Below, one piece after another: positions 26,485-35,164 of a stretch of DNA of 64,000 nucleotides. The notes under the pieces were generated by a model that worked only from the letters and a program-made list of their open reading frames with translations, was not told the DNA's origin and made no database searches. The DNA is from Rhodospirillaceae bacterium (lineage in GTDB: Bacteria > Pseudomonadota > Alphaproteobacteria > Puniceispirillales > Puniceispirillaceae). Positions within the stretch are counted from its first letter, which is position 1; each line of letters opens with the position of its first letter. The translations under genes were made by a program, and so were the position numbers. The stretch is taken from NCBI GenBank assembly GCA_002731315.1, contig PCBG01000018.1:29765-93764 (forward strand), given 5' to 3'.

Positions 26485-28062
26485 TCATCCCTGCGGTCCG
26501 GCACCATCAGGGCGCGTCCCACCGGCTGGCGGGCAAAGGCCAAACCGGGCTTCGATATTTGCCGCTAATAGCGGGTCGATCAGCTCGACCTGTGGTCCAT
26601 CCAAAATCGCGCGCACATGTTCATTCGCACGGTCCCAGATCGACAATCCGCCATCCTCTTGCCATTCCTCAATGCTGCGCCGGTCACCAATTTTGGGGTA
26701 CAGGAAATCACTATTCATTCGCGTCAGCGTATCGGCGGCGCCTAGAAAATGTCCGTCACCGGTAATGGCAGCCTGCACACCTTCGAGATTGAGGGTCTCG
26801 ATAGAAACATCGATCGCCGTATGGGCGCTGAGGATGCTGCCAAGCATCTCATTATCAATGACATAGGCCTCGAGCGAGGCACCCATCAGGCTGGCCTGTG
26901 CGCCGGCCGCCTGCGTGATGATATCCGCTCCCGCCTGAAGAGCCATCGTAACCGTCAGGCACTTTTCATAACCTGACTGGGCATCGGGAATCTTGCTGTC
27001 TGTTGCCCCGGCGATTGTGGAATTCGGCAGACCATAGTACTGCGCCATTCCAATGGCAGCTGCCGTCAGCTTGGCCTGTTCGCCGCCGCCGCCCGACATC
27101 GCGCCCGTCCGCAAATCCGTAATCATCGGGCGCGGTCCAAAAATGGCCGAGGCATCAGGCGCCACCAGCGCAACCAGCACCAAGCCCGCCAGCGTCTCGG
27201 CCGTTGTCTGGGCGATACAGCCGGCAATCGTCACTGGACTGGACGCGCCAAGCTGACCAAAGGTGTTCACCATAGCAGGAATACCGCATTCGGCCGCGCG
27301 GATCAGAACCAGCGCCGCAGTCGGGTCGAAGCGCATTGGCGGCACCACATGATTAATATTCAGTGACAGGAACGGCGCCGCACGGAACGTCGCTTCGGAC
27401 CCAGCCAACGCATAGGCAATCTGTGCAATGGCGTCAACGCTTTCAGGTGTGCTAGCGCTGACCATGACATGTTTTGCGGTTCCCGAAAGACACGCCCAGG
27501 CGGTGTTGATATCCATTGCCAGCGGATCATCAAAATCCGTAATCGCCACCGGCCGGCTAAAAAAATGAATATGATCCATTGCGTCGACGACACGCGCGGC
27601 GTCATAAAGATCGGTCAGCATCGCGTGCCGGTAGCTATGGGTGTCAATATCCAGGAAGACCGGTGATGCCCCGCCAGTGCCGACATAGGCGTTATTGCCT
27701 CCAAGATGCAGGGCAACACCATCGCGGCGACCGTGGAGCATGAGTTTGCGTCGTGCCGCGGTCAGCGTTTGTTCAACCAGATCCGGCGGAAAGCACAGCC
27801 GCCCGGATGCAGACAGCCAACCGCCAGCCGCAGTCACCAGATCAATTGCTTTTGCCGGCGCATCGGTGAGGCCGGTTTCGGCAAGCAGGGTCAACGCGGC
27901 CTGGTGAATGGCATGTTGCGCGTCAGGCTGCACAAGTGATAACTGACCGCCGATCGCAGACAGATGAACAGCCTGTTTACTGCCCTGCCGATCCGCTCTA
28001 CGATGTCGTCGGCGAGTGCGCCGATCCTCGTCTTCCAACCGCATGGGTTTCATCCGTCGCAC
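26485..28062 (-). CDS. MttB superfamily (trimethylamine methyltransferase-like) methyltransferase, non-pyrrolysine
   Basis: 525 residues of the MttB superfamily: VGTGGASPVFLDIDT, GPRPMITDLRTGAMSGGGGEQAKL, GMAQYYGLPNSTIAGATDSKIPDAQSG (split here as two motifs, GMAQYYGLPNS and GATDSKIPDAQSG), and QAGADIITQAAG. The N-terminus is an arginine-rich leader. Archaeal MttB contains pyrrolysine encoded by TAG, but no in-frame TAG is present, so this belongs to the bacterial group that demethylates glycine betaine, proline betaine or carnitine. Those enzymes pass the methyl group to a corrinoid protein, and no corrinoid gene is in the window. It is divergent from a broken thioesterase gene across a 26-bp palindrome. 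Confidence 0.86.
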   Translation of the reverse strand: MRRMKPMRLEDEDRRTRRRHRRADRQGSKQAVHLSAIGGQLSLVQPDAQHAIHQAALTLLAETGLTDAPAKAIDLVTAAGGWLSASGRLCFPPDLVEQTLTAARRKLMLHGRRDGVALHLGGNNAYVGTGGASPVFLDIDTHSYRHAMLTDLYDAARVVDAMDHIHFFSRPVAITDFDDPLAMDINTAWACLSGTAKHVMVSASTPESVDAIAQIAYALAGSEATFRAAPFLSLNINHVVPPMRFDPTAALVLIRAAECGIPAMVNTFGQLGASSPVTIAGCIAQTTAETLAGLVLVALVAPDASAIFGPRPMITDLRTGAMSGGGGEQAKLTAAAIGMAQYYGLPNSTIAGATDSKIPDAQSGYEKCLTVTMALQAGADIITQAAGAQASLMGASLEAYVIDNEMLGSILSAHTAIDVSIETLNLEGVQAAITGDGHFLGAADTLTRMNSDFLYPKIGDRRSIEEWQEDGGLSIWDRANEHVRAILDGPQVELIDPLLAANIEARFGLCPPAGGTRPDGAGPQG

Positions 28063-28163
28063 TGGCGACGCCTCCGCCTTTTTCTATTATCAGGATTAGC
28101 GCTTCGTGGCATCAGGGCAACCCTTTTATCAGCTTGGTGATGGATGGTCTTGCGCCATAGCCC

Positions 28164-28189
28164 CTGCCACTCATCATGATGAGTGGCAG
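28164..28189. promoter_or_regulatory. Perfect 26-bp palindrome in the divergent mttB-like/thioesterase region
   Basis: The half-site CTGCCACTCATCA is followed directly by its exact reverse complement, with no spacer. It lies in the 161-bp region between two divergent genes, so it cannot be a terminator for either. An operator for a dimeric regulator is the likeliest reading. A cruciform or mRNA leader hairpin is possible. Confidence 0.6.
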
Positions 28190-28223
28190 AAGTCACAAAT
28201 CTGACAACGGAGACCGGACAACC

Positions 28224-28660
28224 ATGATAATCCACATGGACTCAGAGGCGCTGACACAATTTATGACGCAGGAGTTCCACAGGTTGCGGGCGACCTGACG
28301 GTTGGCAACCCTAACGCAACCAGTCTGACCGTCAGCCTGGCCACAGGTGAACAGCATCTGAGGCCAGGCGGCACCGTATCAGGACCGACCCTGTTCACCT
28401 TAGCCGATGTCGCATTTTACCTGCTAATCCTGTCACGCATCTGGCCGGAAGCGCTTACCGTGACCACCAATACAGCAATCAATTTCATGCGCAAGCCGGC
28501 ACCCGGTGTCATTTTTGGTGATGCCCGCGTTTTGAAACGGGGCAAGTCGCTGATTGTTGGGGATGTACTGATCTATAATGGTGATGATGCTAACCGCATC
28601 ACGCCAGTGGCACAGGCACAAATGACCTATTCAATTCCACCAACGCGCGGTCTTTCCTGA
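28224..28660 (+). pseudogene. PaaI/hotdog-fold thioesterase, frameshifted
   Basis: The gene starts at ATG 28224 or 28236 and reads MDSEALTQFMTQEF, then meets a frameshift near 28276-28279. In the shifted frame a long product continues: PQVAGDLTVGNPNATS, RPGGTVSGPTLFTLADVAFY, TVTTNTAINFMRKPAPG and finally QMTYSIPPTRGLS. This is a complete hotdog thioesterase of about 145 residues with the usual GGxxxGPxxFxxAD segment. Restoring one C in the CC run at the shift would join the frames. The rest of the gene is free of stops, so the damage is very recent or is a sequence error. It is divergent from the MttB-family gene and its end overlaps the convergent EamA gene. Confidence 0.75.
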
Positions 28661-29571
28661 GCATCATTGTGTAGGAGCATCACCAGTGCAACAATGGTTG
28701 TGCCTATGCCAAGCAGCACATGGGCCGGCGGCAACAGACTGCCAAAACCGATTTCCCACAGGATCACCCAGGCGGGGGTCAGATAGGAATAAGCCATAAC
28801 CTTGGCGCTCGGCAGTCGTAGCGTCGCATATTGCAGCATGAAAAAGGATGACGCCGTCGAAAACACGGTCAGATAGGAAATAGTTATCCAGATGATTGGC
28901 GGCAGGGCGATCCAGTCAGTTGCGACAATCTTGTCGAATGATAGCACGCTAACAAGAATGGTCCCTGCTCCCAGCATGCCAAACGTGAAAACGGCCGCTC
29001 CCTCGCCGCGATTTAGATAACGCACCATTGGCGTATAGAGCGCATGCGAAATGCAGCCAATAAAATAGACCACCTCGCCTCGACCAATCTCCAACGACTT
29101 AAAGGCCGACAGGTCGCCGCGAAAAATAACCCACAGCGCCCCGCAGGCGGCGATGCCAAGCGCCAAAGCCATCCGGATTGTGGTGATCTGGCGCAGCAAC
29201 AGAAATCCAAATATAGCTGACATCAGCGGCATAAACGTGAACACCGCAGCAGCTGACACTGGATGGGCGGTTTTTAACCCTTCAAACATCAGCACGAAGT
29301 AAATAGTAAACAGGCCGCCAAGAACGAAGAACCGCCAAGGCGCGGCAAAGTGCGACAGACTGAAGCTACCTTGGAACCAGACAACCATTCCCATGACAAG
29401 GGTAGCGAAGGCGAAACGCGCCGCCGTAATGGCTTGCGGTTCGATGTCATTTGCAACAATGGCACCAAGGCTGAAAGACCCAGCGACAAGCGCGGAAAAA
29501 GCCAGCATCGCGATATGACCGCGAATTTCGCCTGATGTCAGTGTCTTTGGTACAAAGGTCATGGTAGCCAA
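28627..29571 (-). CDS. EamA/DMT family transporter
   Basis: 314 residues with about ten hydrophobic segments in two repeated halves, the drug/metabolite transporter (RhaT/YdcZ-like EamA) layout. GAIVANDIEPQAITAARFAFATLVM and PLMSAIFGFLLLRQ are the typical first-half signatures, and SYLTPAWVILWEIGFG the matching second-half one. Such proteins usually export amino acids or metabolites, or import small carboxylates. The end overlaps the thioesterase gene by 34 bp in convergent orientation. The substrate is unknown. Confidence 0.87.
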   Translation of the reverse strand: MATMTFVPKTLTSGEIRGHIAMLAFSALVAGSFSLGAIVANDIEPQAITAARFAFATLVMGMVVWFQGSFSLSHFAAPWRFFVLGGLFTIYFVLMFEGLKTAHPVSAAAVFTFMPLMSAIFGFLLLRQITTIRMALALGIAACGALWVIFRGDLSAFKSLEIGRGEVVYFIGCISHALYTPMVRYLNRGEGAAVFTFGMLGAGTILVSVLSFDKIVATDWIALPPIIWITISYLTVFSTASSFFMLQYATLRLPSAKVMAYSYLTPAWVILWEIGFGSLLPPAHVLLGIGTTIVALVMLLHNDAQERPRVGGIE

Positions 29572-29636
29572 AAGTTAAACGCACACTAGTGTCGCAGAAA
29601 GTCAGCCATTTTAGCAATGGCGGCATAAACAACCGA

Positions 29637-30644
29637 TTATGCCGGCGGCCGCGTGCCGGCCAGATAGGCCTCAGCAAGCGTGGCGGAACCGTCGGCGAAA
29701 TGCGGTGCCACGGCCTGCGCCTGTTTGGTATGAGCATGCGTTCCGGCCCAGGCGAGAAGGGCCATGCGCCGCAACATAATGAAACTGTCCATTTCCACCT
29801 CATCCGCGATCGCCAGTGGACGGATCTGGCGATAACCATCAAGCCAAACGGCTCGCAGTGCCGACACCTGTTGGTGATCCTCCATAAAGCTGATACTTGC
29901 GGCGAAATCATACATGAACCAGCCGGAACCACAGTCATCGAAATCAATCAGCCGCGTTACGCCATCTTCGACCAGAAGATTGGCAAGACGCATATCCGCA
30001 TGGATTAGTCCGTAACGCTGCGCTCCACGCCCATAGGCGGCCAACCGGCGACTTACCAGCGTCTCGGCACGTTCAAGAATTTTACGCTCGACGGCGCCAA
30101 CCCCCGGCCCGTCTCGCCAGTCGCCCCAGACAGGGGCCGTTCCAAACACCGCATTAAGGTTCCATATAAGGCGTTCGAATGGCTCTGGGCGCACCCAGCC
30201 AATGGCGTGGAGGTGGGTGCGTGCCGCCAGCTGCCCAAGCTGGTGAAAGGGCTTTGCAAGGTCGTCATCTGGAACAGGTTCCACTCCGGCAACCCATTCG
30301 AACATGACCATCTGCCGCTTGGCGATTTGCAGAGTGCCACGCTGCTGTACCAGCGCCCCGTTGCGCCCAGCAACCGGTAACGGGGTATCAATACCGGCAT
30401 CTGTCTGCAATGCGGCCATCCAAGCAAGTTCAGAATCGATCGCTATCGAGCTGTTATACCCAGCGCGATGCACCCGTAAAATACGGCGATAGCCAGAGTC
30501 CGCTTCGACCAGAAAGGTGGCATTTTCAGACAGGTTGATCAGATGTGCGGTAGCATCGGCTGGCAAGTCCCAAAGGTGCAAAGCGCCATTGGCAAGTTCA
30601 GCAAGATCATCTAGGTGGGCTTCGTGCACAAAGGCGGTGGTCAC
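29637..30644 (-). CDS. Phosphotransferase of the aminoglycoside/choline kinase (APH) family
   Basis: 335 residues. The kinase-like catalytic loop is LIHADMRLAN (HxDxxxxN) at about residue 215 and the metal-binding LIDFDDCGSGWFMYDFAAS is just after it. The N-terminal lobe has NATFLVEADSGYRRILRVHR. The layout resembles the homoserine kinase II/SrkA-type APH proteins. Members phosphorylate small hydroxylated or amino compounds, or proteins. It stands alone: the upstream region of 173 bp carries the terminator of the next gene, and the EamA gene is 65 bp downstream on the same strand. Confidence 0.82.
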   Translation of the reverse strand: MTTAFVHEAHLDDLAELANGALHLWDLPADATAHLINLSENATFLVEADSGYRRILRVHRAGYNSSIAIDSELAWMAALQTDAGIDTPLPVAGRNGALVQQRGTLQIAKRQMVMFEWVAGVEPVPDDDLAKPFHQLGQLAARTHLHAIGWVRPEPFERLIWNLNAVFGTAPVWGDWRDGPGVGAVERKILERAETLVSRRLAAYGRGAQRYGLIHADMRLANLLVEDGVTRLIDFDDCGSGWFMYDFAASISFMEDHQQVSALRAVWLDGYRQIRPLAIADEVEMDSFIMLRRMALLAWAGTHAHTKQAQAVAPHFADGSATLAEAYLAGTRPPA

Positions 30645-30742
30645 GATTTTGTCCTGCCAGTTTCGCAGCGGGAATCAAACAGCGGAAGGATGCCAGCCAT
30701 CCGGCAACTGGCCAATCATCAAAATAGCAGGCCAGCACAATC

Positions 30743-30776
30743 CAAAAAAAAGCGCCTGCCCCCGCGGGACAGGCGC
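30743..30776 (-). terminator. Rho-independent terminator after the GAF/106-residue gene pair
   Basis: On the minus strand a GC-rich stem GCGCCTG/CAGGCGC, extended by further G-C pairs, is followed by a run of eight T. The stem spans 30752-30776 and the T-run 30743-30751. It closes the transcript of the small hypothetical gene at 30818-31138. Confidence 0.85.
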
Positions 30777-30817
30777 AAAGATCATCTATCCCGCAGGGTT
30801 ACGAGTCGTCAACCGGG

Positions 30818-31138
30818 CTAATTAGCCACAACCTCGGCCTTGATTGCCTCGGCCTCGTAATTGAAGATATAAACGCCCGCGTAGGCATCTTCCTTATAGA
30901 CGAAGGTTTCCTTAAGATCGCCAAATATCTTGCCGGCGCTGACCTCAAATGACTTAAGGTCTTCGCTTGTCTCGAATTTGGTCTGGATCGACAAAGAGCC
31001 GCATTTACCAATAGAAATGTTCAGCGAGCGCATATTATTGCTGACAATAAGCTTTCCAAACGCATCGGAGATGAAGGATGCTGCGACCTTTGCTTCGGAA
31101 ACACCATTGAATTTGAAATTGAAAATTTTCGCATACAT
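30818..31138 (-). CDS. Hypothetical protein, 106 residues, paired with a GAF protein
   Basis: I do not recognise this protein. It is 106 residues, has no signal peptide and no membrane segment, and shows regular alternation of beta-like (MYAKIFNFKFNG, LNISIGKCGSLSIQTKF) and helical (EAKVAASFISDAFGKLI) segments, which fits a small alpha/beta ferredoxin-like fold. Its start is two bases after the stop of the GAF-domain gene, and a strong terminator follows its own stop. The two genes thus form a closed bicistron. The product could be a partner or output module for the GAF sensor; this is inference from position only. Confidence 0.72.
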   Translation of the reverse strand: MYAKIFNFKFNGVSEAKVAASFISDAFGKLIVSNNMRSLNISIGKCGSLSIQTKFETSEDLKSFEVSAGKIFGDLKETFVYKEDAYAGVYIFNYEAEAIKAEVVAN

Positions 31139-31140
31139 GA

Positions 31141-31968
31141 TTAATCAATCTCCGCAAACATTTCGTCAAGCAGGGCATCAGCCTCACTGCCATCCATTTT
31201 GATACGCTTAATGGCCTTTTGTTGCAGGTTCATGTCGAATTGTAACCTTCTGCCGGACTCTGTCATCTGGACACGACCTGCCTCGTCCAGTTCAGCAAGT
31301 CCTACCCTAATAATGCCCTCAGCATCTACGGCTGAAACCGCGAGCTCGGAACAAAGCGACACATACATTTTGAAATCATCAAGACCAAAACCGGCATCAA
31401 CCTTCTGAAAATGCGCCAGCGCATCAAGCATTCGCTGGGACGTCAGCTCTTTCTGCCTGATTTGAAGGTCCAGCATATGTGCAATGCTGCTGGTGATTTT
31501 CTTGACCTGCTCTACCTGTGCTTCATTCAGACCTTTTGGTCCGCTCTGATTGATCATGCAGAGCGTGCCAAGAGCAAAATTCTCGCTGTTAATTACTGGA
31601 AATCCCGCATATCCAGGGCCCACGTCCGCACCCTCAAGGATCGGATGATCTTTCCATGTGGGGTCCTTGGCCATGTCCTCCATCAAAAGAGGCTCAGTAT
31701 CCAGCAGCACATAGGTGCACACGTTGAATTCGTGGCGCTCTGATTTCGTGCCAGATACAAATTGATCATCGCCGGCAGACGCAATTGAACATTTCATTTC
31801 ACCGTCATACAGACTGAAACTTGCCGTTTCGAAACCTGTGATGTCCTTTGCCAAATCACAATAAATCTGAAACAGATCAGGATTGGGAGCATCTATCAGT
31901 CCCGTTTTCATAACCGTCTGCGCGCGCAGTTCCTCGTTCTCGGGACGCGGCGCCAAAGCCATGTTCAT
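31141..31968 (-). CDS. GAF domain sensor protein without output domain
   Basis: 275 residues from ATG at 31968, which has AGATGGAGG eight bases upstream; an ATG 7 codons earlier lacks this. Residues of about 30-170 form a GAF domain (CDLAKDITGFETASFSLYDG, NVCTYVLLDTEPLLMEDM, GYAGFPVINSENFALGTLCMI). A second half of about 100 residues (predicted mixed helix and strand) is unassigned and ends in a helical tail. No kinase, GGDEF, EAL or HTH domain follows, so the signal must pass to a partner. The next gene, two bases downstream, is an unknown 106-residue protein. GAF domains of this type bind small ligands, or chromophores through a cysteine. Confidence 0.82.
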   Translation of the reverse strand: MNMALAPRPENEELRAQTVMKTGLIDAPNPDLFQIYCDLAKDITGFETASFSLYDGEMKCSIASAGDDQFVSGTKSERHEFNVCTYVLLDTEPLLMEDMAKDPTWKDHPILEGADVGPGYAGFPVINSENFALGTLCMINQSGPKGLNEAQVEQVKKITSSIAHMLDLQIRQKELTSQRMLDALAHFQKVDAGFGLDDFKMYVSLCSELAVSAVDAEGIIRVGLAELDEAGRVQMTESGRRLQFDMNLQQKAIKRIKMDGSEADALLDEMFAEID

Positions 31969-32367
31969 AATTGAACCTCCATCTAACATCTAATCAAAAT
32001 CACAGGCGCACCTAGCGCGAAACATTGCACATTTATGAGGTATGCCCAGCAATTCAGTGTATTCAGAATCACCACTTTAGTTTGTCGTGCTGGCGCAACC
32101 AATGTCAATGAGCTTTATTATCCGGGTAGCGGCAAGCCGGCACGTCTTACAACACCGGCACCTTGCTACTTGGAAACCGCAAAGCCCTATTGCGGTTCAA
32201 GGAAAGACCATTCAAGCGAAATCATGTTGCACATGTCGTTTTTATATACGAGCGGTTTGCTTATGGCGATATTGATGACGGCAGCCTTGACGCCATGCTG
32301 TCCGCCCATTTAGTGCTGAAGACCGCATACCACATTTTAAAGCCGCTCTTCAGACAAACAGACCCGG
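31969..32367. other. Intergenic region without a recognisable gene
   Basis: About 400 bp between the GAF gene and ppk2, both on the minus strand. Two plus-strand frames (32035-32313 and 32163-32489) are open, but neither resembles a family I know, and the second runs through the antisense of ppk2. It probably holds the GAF gene promoter and the ppk2 3' region. I see no RNA gene or hairpin with a T-tract. Confidence 0.5.
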
Positions 32368-33297
32368 CTAGTATATCTTGGGCACATAAAGATTGTCGGG
32401 TAGGGTACGCCGTTCATAGTCCGGATCAAAAACCCGCTCTGGAAGTTGTACCTTTTCATGCGGGATCTCGCTATAGGGAATGCTGGTGAGAATATGCTCC
32501 ATGCAGTTGAGGCGTTCGCGCTTCTTGTCATTTCCTTCTACAATATACCATGGCGCTTCTGCGATGGAGGTGCGCTCGAACATGTCCTCCTTGGCCTTCG
32601 TATATTGTTCCCAGCGAACTCGGCTCTCCAGGTCCATGGGCGAGAGTTTCCACTGTTTCATCGGGTCATGTATCCGCATGTTGAACCGGAATTGCTGTTC
32701 CTCGTCGGTAATCGAGAACCAGTATTTCAGAAGAATGATGCCTGACCGGACAAGCATGCGCTCAAATTCGGTAACATCCTGAAAGAACTGCTCGACCTCA
32801 TCATCGCTGGCGAATCCCATGACGCGTTCAACCCCGGCGCGATTGTACCAAGATCGGTCAAACAGAACCATTTCACCACCAGCCGGAAGATACGGCACAT
32901 AGCGCTGGAAATACCATTGTGACATTTCGCGTTCCGAGGGTTTTTGCAGTGCAACCACCCGTGCCACACGCGGGTCCAGACGCTGCGTGATGCGTTTGAT
33001 CACACCGCCCTTGCCTGCGCTGTCACGCCCCTCGCAAAGTATCAGGACCTTTGCATTCTGCGCCACAACCCAGTCCTGCAGCTTGATCATCTCGGCCTGA
33101 AGCCGCAGGAGATTGGGATAGTAAATGTGTCCTGGCAGGCTGTCAGGATGACGTTTTGTAAGTGAGTCCCGATATTCATCATTAAGGAGCGGCGCATTGA
33201 ACTCGGCTTCGATAAGATCGTCCAGCGTCTCCTCGATTTCCCTATTCAACCAGCTTTTAAACTTGTTGAATGTGTCCTTTTTGCCCTTACGCGCCAT
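32368..33297 (-). CDS. ppk2: Polyphosphate kinase 2
   Basis: 309 residues, of the single-domain PPK2 size. The Walker A motif EGRDSAGKGG is at residues 89-98 and the Walker B region FDRSWYNR at 146-153. The lid segment with SEREMSQWYFQRYVPYLP is typical. PPK2 enzymes move phosphate between polyphosphate and nucleotides, usually making GTP or ATP from GDP, ADP or NMPs. No ppk1 or ppx is nearby. It is preceded by a 120-bp gap and stands alone. The subgroup (class I ADP/GDP, or class III) was not determined. Confidence 0.92.
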   Translation of the reverse strand: MARKGKKDTFNKFKSWLNREIEETLDDLIEAEFNAPLLNDEYRDSLTKRHPDSLPGHIYYPNLLRLQAEMIKLQDWVVAQNAKVLILCEGRDSAGKGGVIKRITQRLDPRVARVVALQKPSEREMSQWYFQRYVPYLPAGGEMVLFDRSWYNRAGVERVMGFASDDEVEQFFQDVTEFERMLVRSGIILLKYWFSITDEEQQFRFNMRIHDPMKQWKLSPMDLESRVRWEQYTKAKEDMFERTSIAEAPWYIVEGNDKKRERLNCMEHILTSIPYSEIPHEKVQLPERVFDPDYERRTLPDNLYVPKIY

Positions 33298-33417
33298 TTC
33301 ATGTCCCGTTGCTATGCCTGTCTGCGGAGCGCGCCTGTCAAATTATGCCTGCAACCGCCCCTATCAATGATATAGTGTCGAGCTGAGCCAGGTAAACCTC
33401 CGGATCTGATTTGGTTG

Positions 33418-34221
33418 TTACACATCTTCTGATAGTTGCATGGTGACATAGGGCCCACCAATAAAATGAAAATCCGGTGATTCAGCATCGGGTTGGCCCT
33501 GTTCGGCATCCAGCCTTGCACGATGTGTCTCAGCATTGTCCTGCGGCTGCCATCCCAGGTAATCGGCAGATCTGTTATCCGCCCAGCGGCGATCATTCGC
33601 CGAAACCCCAAACAGGATCGGACAACCCAGAACCGGGACGGCAAACACCCGCTCAACAAGCCGGACAAGATCGTCATAACTTAACCATGTGGCCAACATC
33701 CTGTGGTTTTGCGGCTGTGGCTGGCATGATGCGATCCGCACACAGGCACTCTCGATCCCAAATTTCTCATGATAAAATCGCGCCAGTGCCTCACCAAAGG
33801 CCTTTGACACGCCATACAGCGTATCGGGACGGATCGCGATGGTTTCGTCCAGATTTTCGGTTGGCGGGTGATAGCCGACCGCATGTATCGAACTGGCATA
33901 GAAAATCCGGCGACAGTCATGTTTGCGGGCAGCCTCGTAAAGATTATACAAGCCCTCGATGTTTGAATCGCGGACTGTTTTCCATGGGCCTTCGGTCGCC
34001 TGCCCACCGAAATGCAGGATGCCGTCACATCCCTCCACTAGATCCATGACCGCCTGCCGGTCCACAAGATCAGCCTGCACCACCTCTTCATGATCCGCCG
34101 CAATGCCGGTGGGGCCCCGGTCGCTGACGCGCACAATCTCTGCAAGATGTGATACATGCTGCCGGCAATGCCCGCCAAGCGCACCCGCCGCGCCCGTTAT
34201 CAATAATCGCTTCATCGCCAT
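33418..34221 (-). CDS. udh: Uronate dehydrogenase-type NAD-dependent epimerase/dehydratase
   Basis: 267 residues from ATG at 34221 with AGGTAGG upstream. The Rossmann motif GAAGALG is at residues 10-16 and the SDR active site is Ser111, Tyr136 and Lys140 (YGVSK). The C-terminal FGVSANDRRWADNRSADYLGWQPQDNAE closely follows uronate dehydrogenases, which oxidise D-galacturonate or D-glucuronate to the aldarolactone; this is split here as GVSANDRRWADN and YLGWQPQDNAE. The neighbouring SMP-30-type lactonase gene 55 bp upstream on the same strand fits that pathway. A more general sugar epimerase cannot be excluded. Confidence 0.82.
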   Translation of the reverse strand: MAMKRLLITGAAGALGGHCRQHVSHLAEIVRVSDRGPTGIAADHEEVVQADLVDRQAVMDLVEGCDGILHFGGQATEGPWKTVRDSNIEGLYNLYEAARKHDCRRIFYASSIHAVGYHPPTENLDETIAIRPDTLYGVSKAFGEALARFYHEKFGIESACVRIASCQPQPQNHRMLATWLSYDDLVRLVERVFAVPVLGCPILFGVSANDRRWADNRSADYLGWQPQDNAETHRARLDAEQGQPDAESPDFHFIGGPYVTMQLSEDV

Positions 34222-34276
34222 AATCGCCTACCTTTCTAGTCTTCCTTTGTTTGGTCTGTTGTCTTTTCTCTGGAAG

Positions 34277-35164
34277 TCAGGAACCGGAATAGCGCGCCTG
34301 CGGCAAGCCTGTGACACCAAGGCCTGAAATGGCAAAAAGACATCCTGCATGCGGCTGTGCCAAATTATCGCCCAGCCCCTCGCCTGCCGAAGTGACATAG
34401 AGGACATCCAGGCCAGCACTGCCAAACATCGGCTTGGTCGGGTTAGCTACCGGTAGGCTGATTGTTCTGTCAATCACGCCATTCGGTGTAATGCGTGCCA
34501 CCTGCCATCCGCCGAACAAAGCCGTCCAGTAACAGCCATCAGAATCGACCGTGGCGCCGTCGGGACGACCGGCAATGCCTGCACAGTCAAAAAACACGCG
34601 CTCGCCTGTTGGCGTTCCGCTTTCCAGATCGTAGTCATACGCCCAAATTGTCTGAATGGCAGCATTCGAGTCTGACACATACATCACCGACCCGTCGCCG
34701 GAAAAAGCTAGCCCGTTGCTTGTAAAAAATGGGTTGAAGAAGCGCGTTGCCGTGCGATCATCATTATAGCGCCAAAAGGCGCCGATCCGTTGGCGCGGAG
34801 TGCCGTCATCATGCATTGTGCCCGCCCAGAACCGCCCCGCCGGATCGCAGCCACCATCATTGAAGCGATTGCCTTGCAGGTCAGATTCCGGATCGACAAG
34901 AGCGTCGCGCTGGCCTGTTTCCGGATCAAACAGATAAAATCCATTGGCTGCCGCAACAATCAAACCGCCTGCCGCACGCCGTGCCAGACAACCGACCGGC
35001 TGCCCAAAATCAAAACTGTTATTCACGCCCGTTGCCGGATCAAACCGGTTAATGACCCCCGCCTTTATATCGACCCACCACAGGCAGACATCGTTCGTAT
35101 CCCATACCGCTCCCTCGCCAAGTCGCGCCGGCGACGACACGGCAATATCAATCTCTACTGTCAT
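34277..35164 (-). CDS. SMP-30/gluconolactonase-family lactonase
   Basis: 295 residues of a six-bladed beta-propeller. RLGEGAVWDT holds the first metal-binding Glu, the GNRFNDGGCDPAGRFWAGTM region the Asn ligand (GNRFNDGG and FWAGTM visible), and SNGLAFSGDG and PDGATVDSDGCYW the later ones. This family hydrolyses gluconolactone and aldarolactones in the presence of divalent metal. Downstream on the same strand is udh, so the pair can convert a uronic acid into an aldaric acid. Whether it also serves the missing pgl step of the Entner-Doudoroff operon is not visible in sequence. Confidence 0.88.
   Translation of the reverse strand: MTVEIDIAVSSPARLGEGAVWDTNDVCLWWVDIKAGVINRFDPATGVNNSFDFGQPVGCLARRAAGGLIVAAANGFYLFDPETGQRDALVDPESDLQGNRFNDGGCDPAGRFWAGTMHDDGTPRQRIGAFWRYNDDRTATRFFNPFFTSNGLAFSGDGSVMYVSDSNAAIQTIWAYDYDLESGTPTGERVFFDCAGIAGRPDGATVDSDGCYWTALFGGWQVARITPNGVIDRTISLPVANPTKPMFGSAGLDVLYVTSAGEGLGDNLAQPHAGCLFAISGLGVTGLPQARYSGS

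Noticed and set aside
28270..28290. Phase-variable frameshift in the thioesterase gene
   Set aside because: The C run is only two or three bases, much too short for slipped-strand phase variation.
32163..32489. Open plus-strand frame of 108 codons upstream of and antisense to ppk2
   Set aside because: It runs through the antisense of a strongly supported gene, has no recognisable motif and no ribosome-binding site. Treated as a shadow or chance frame.
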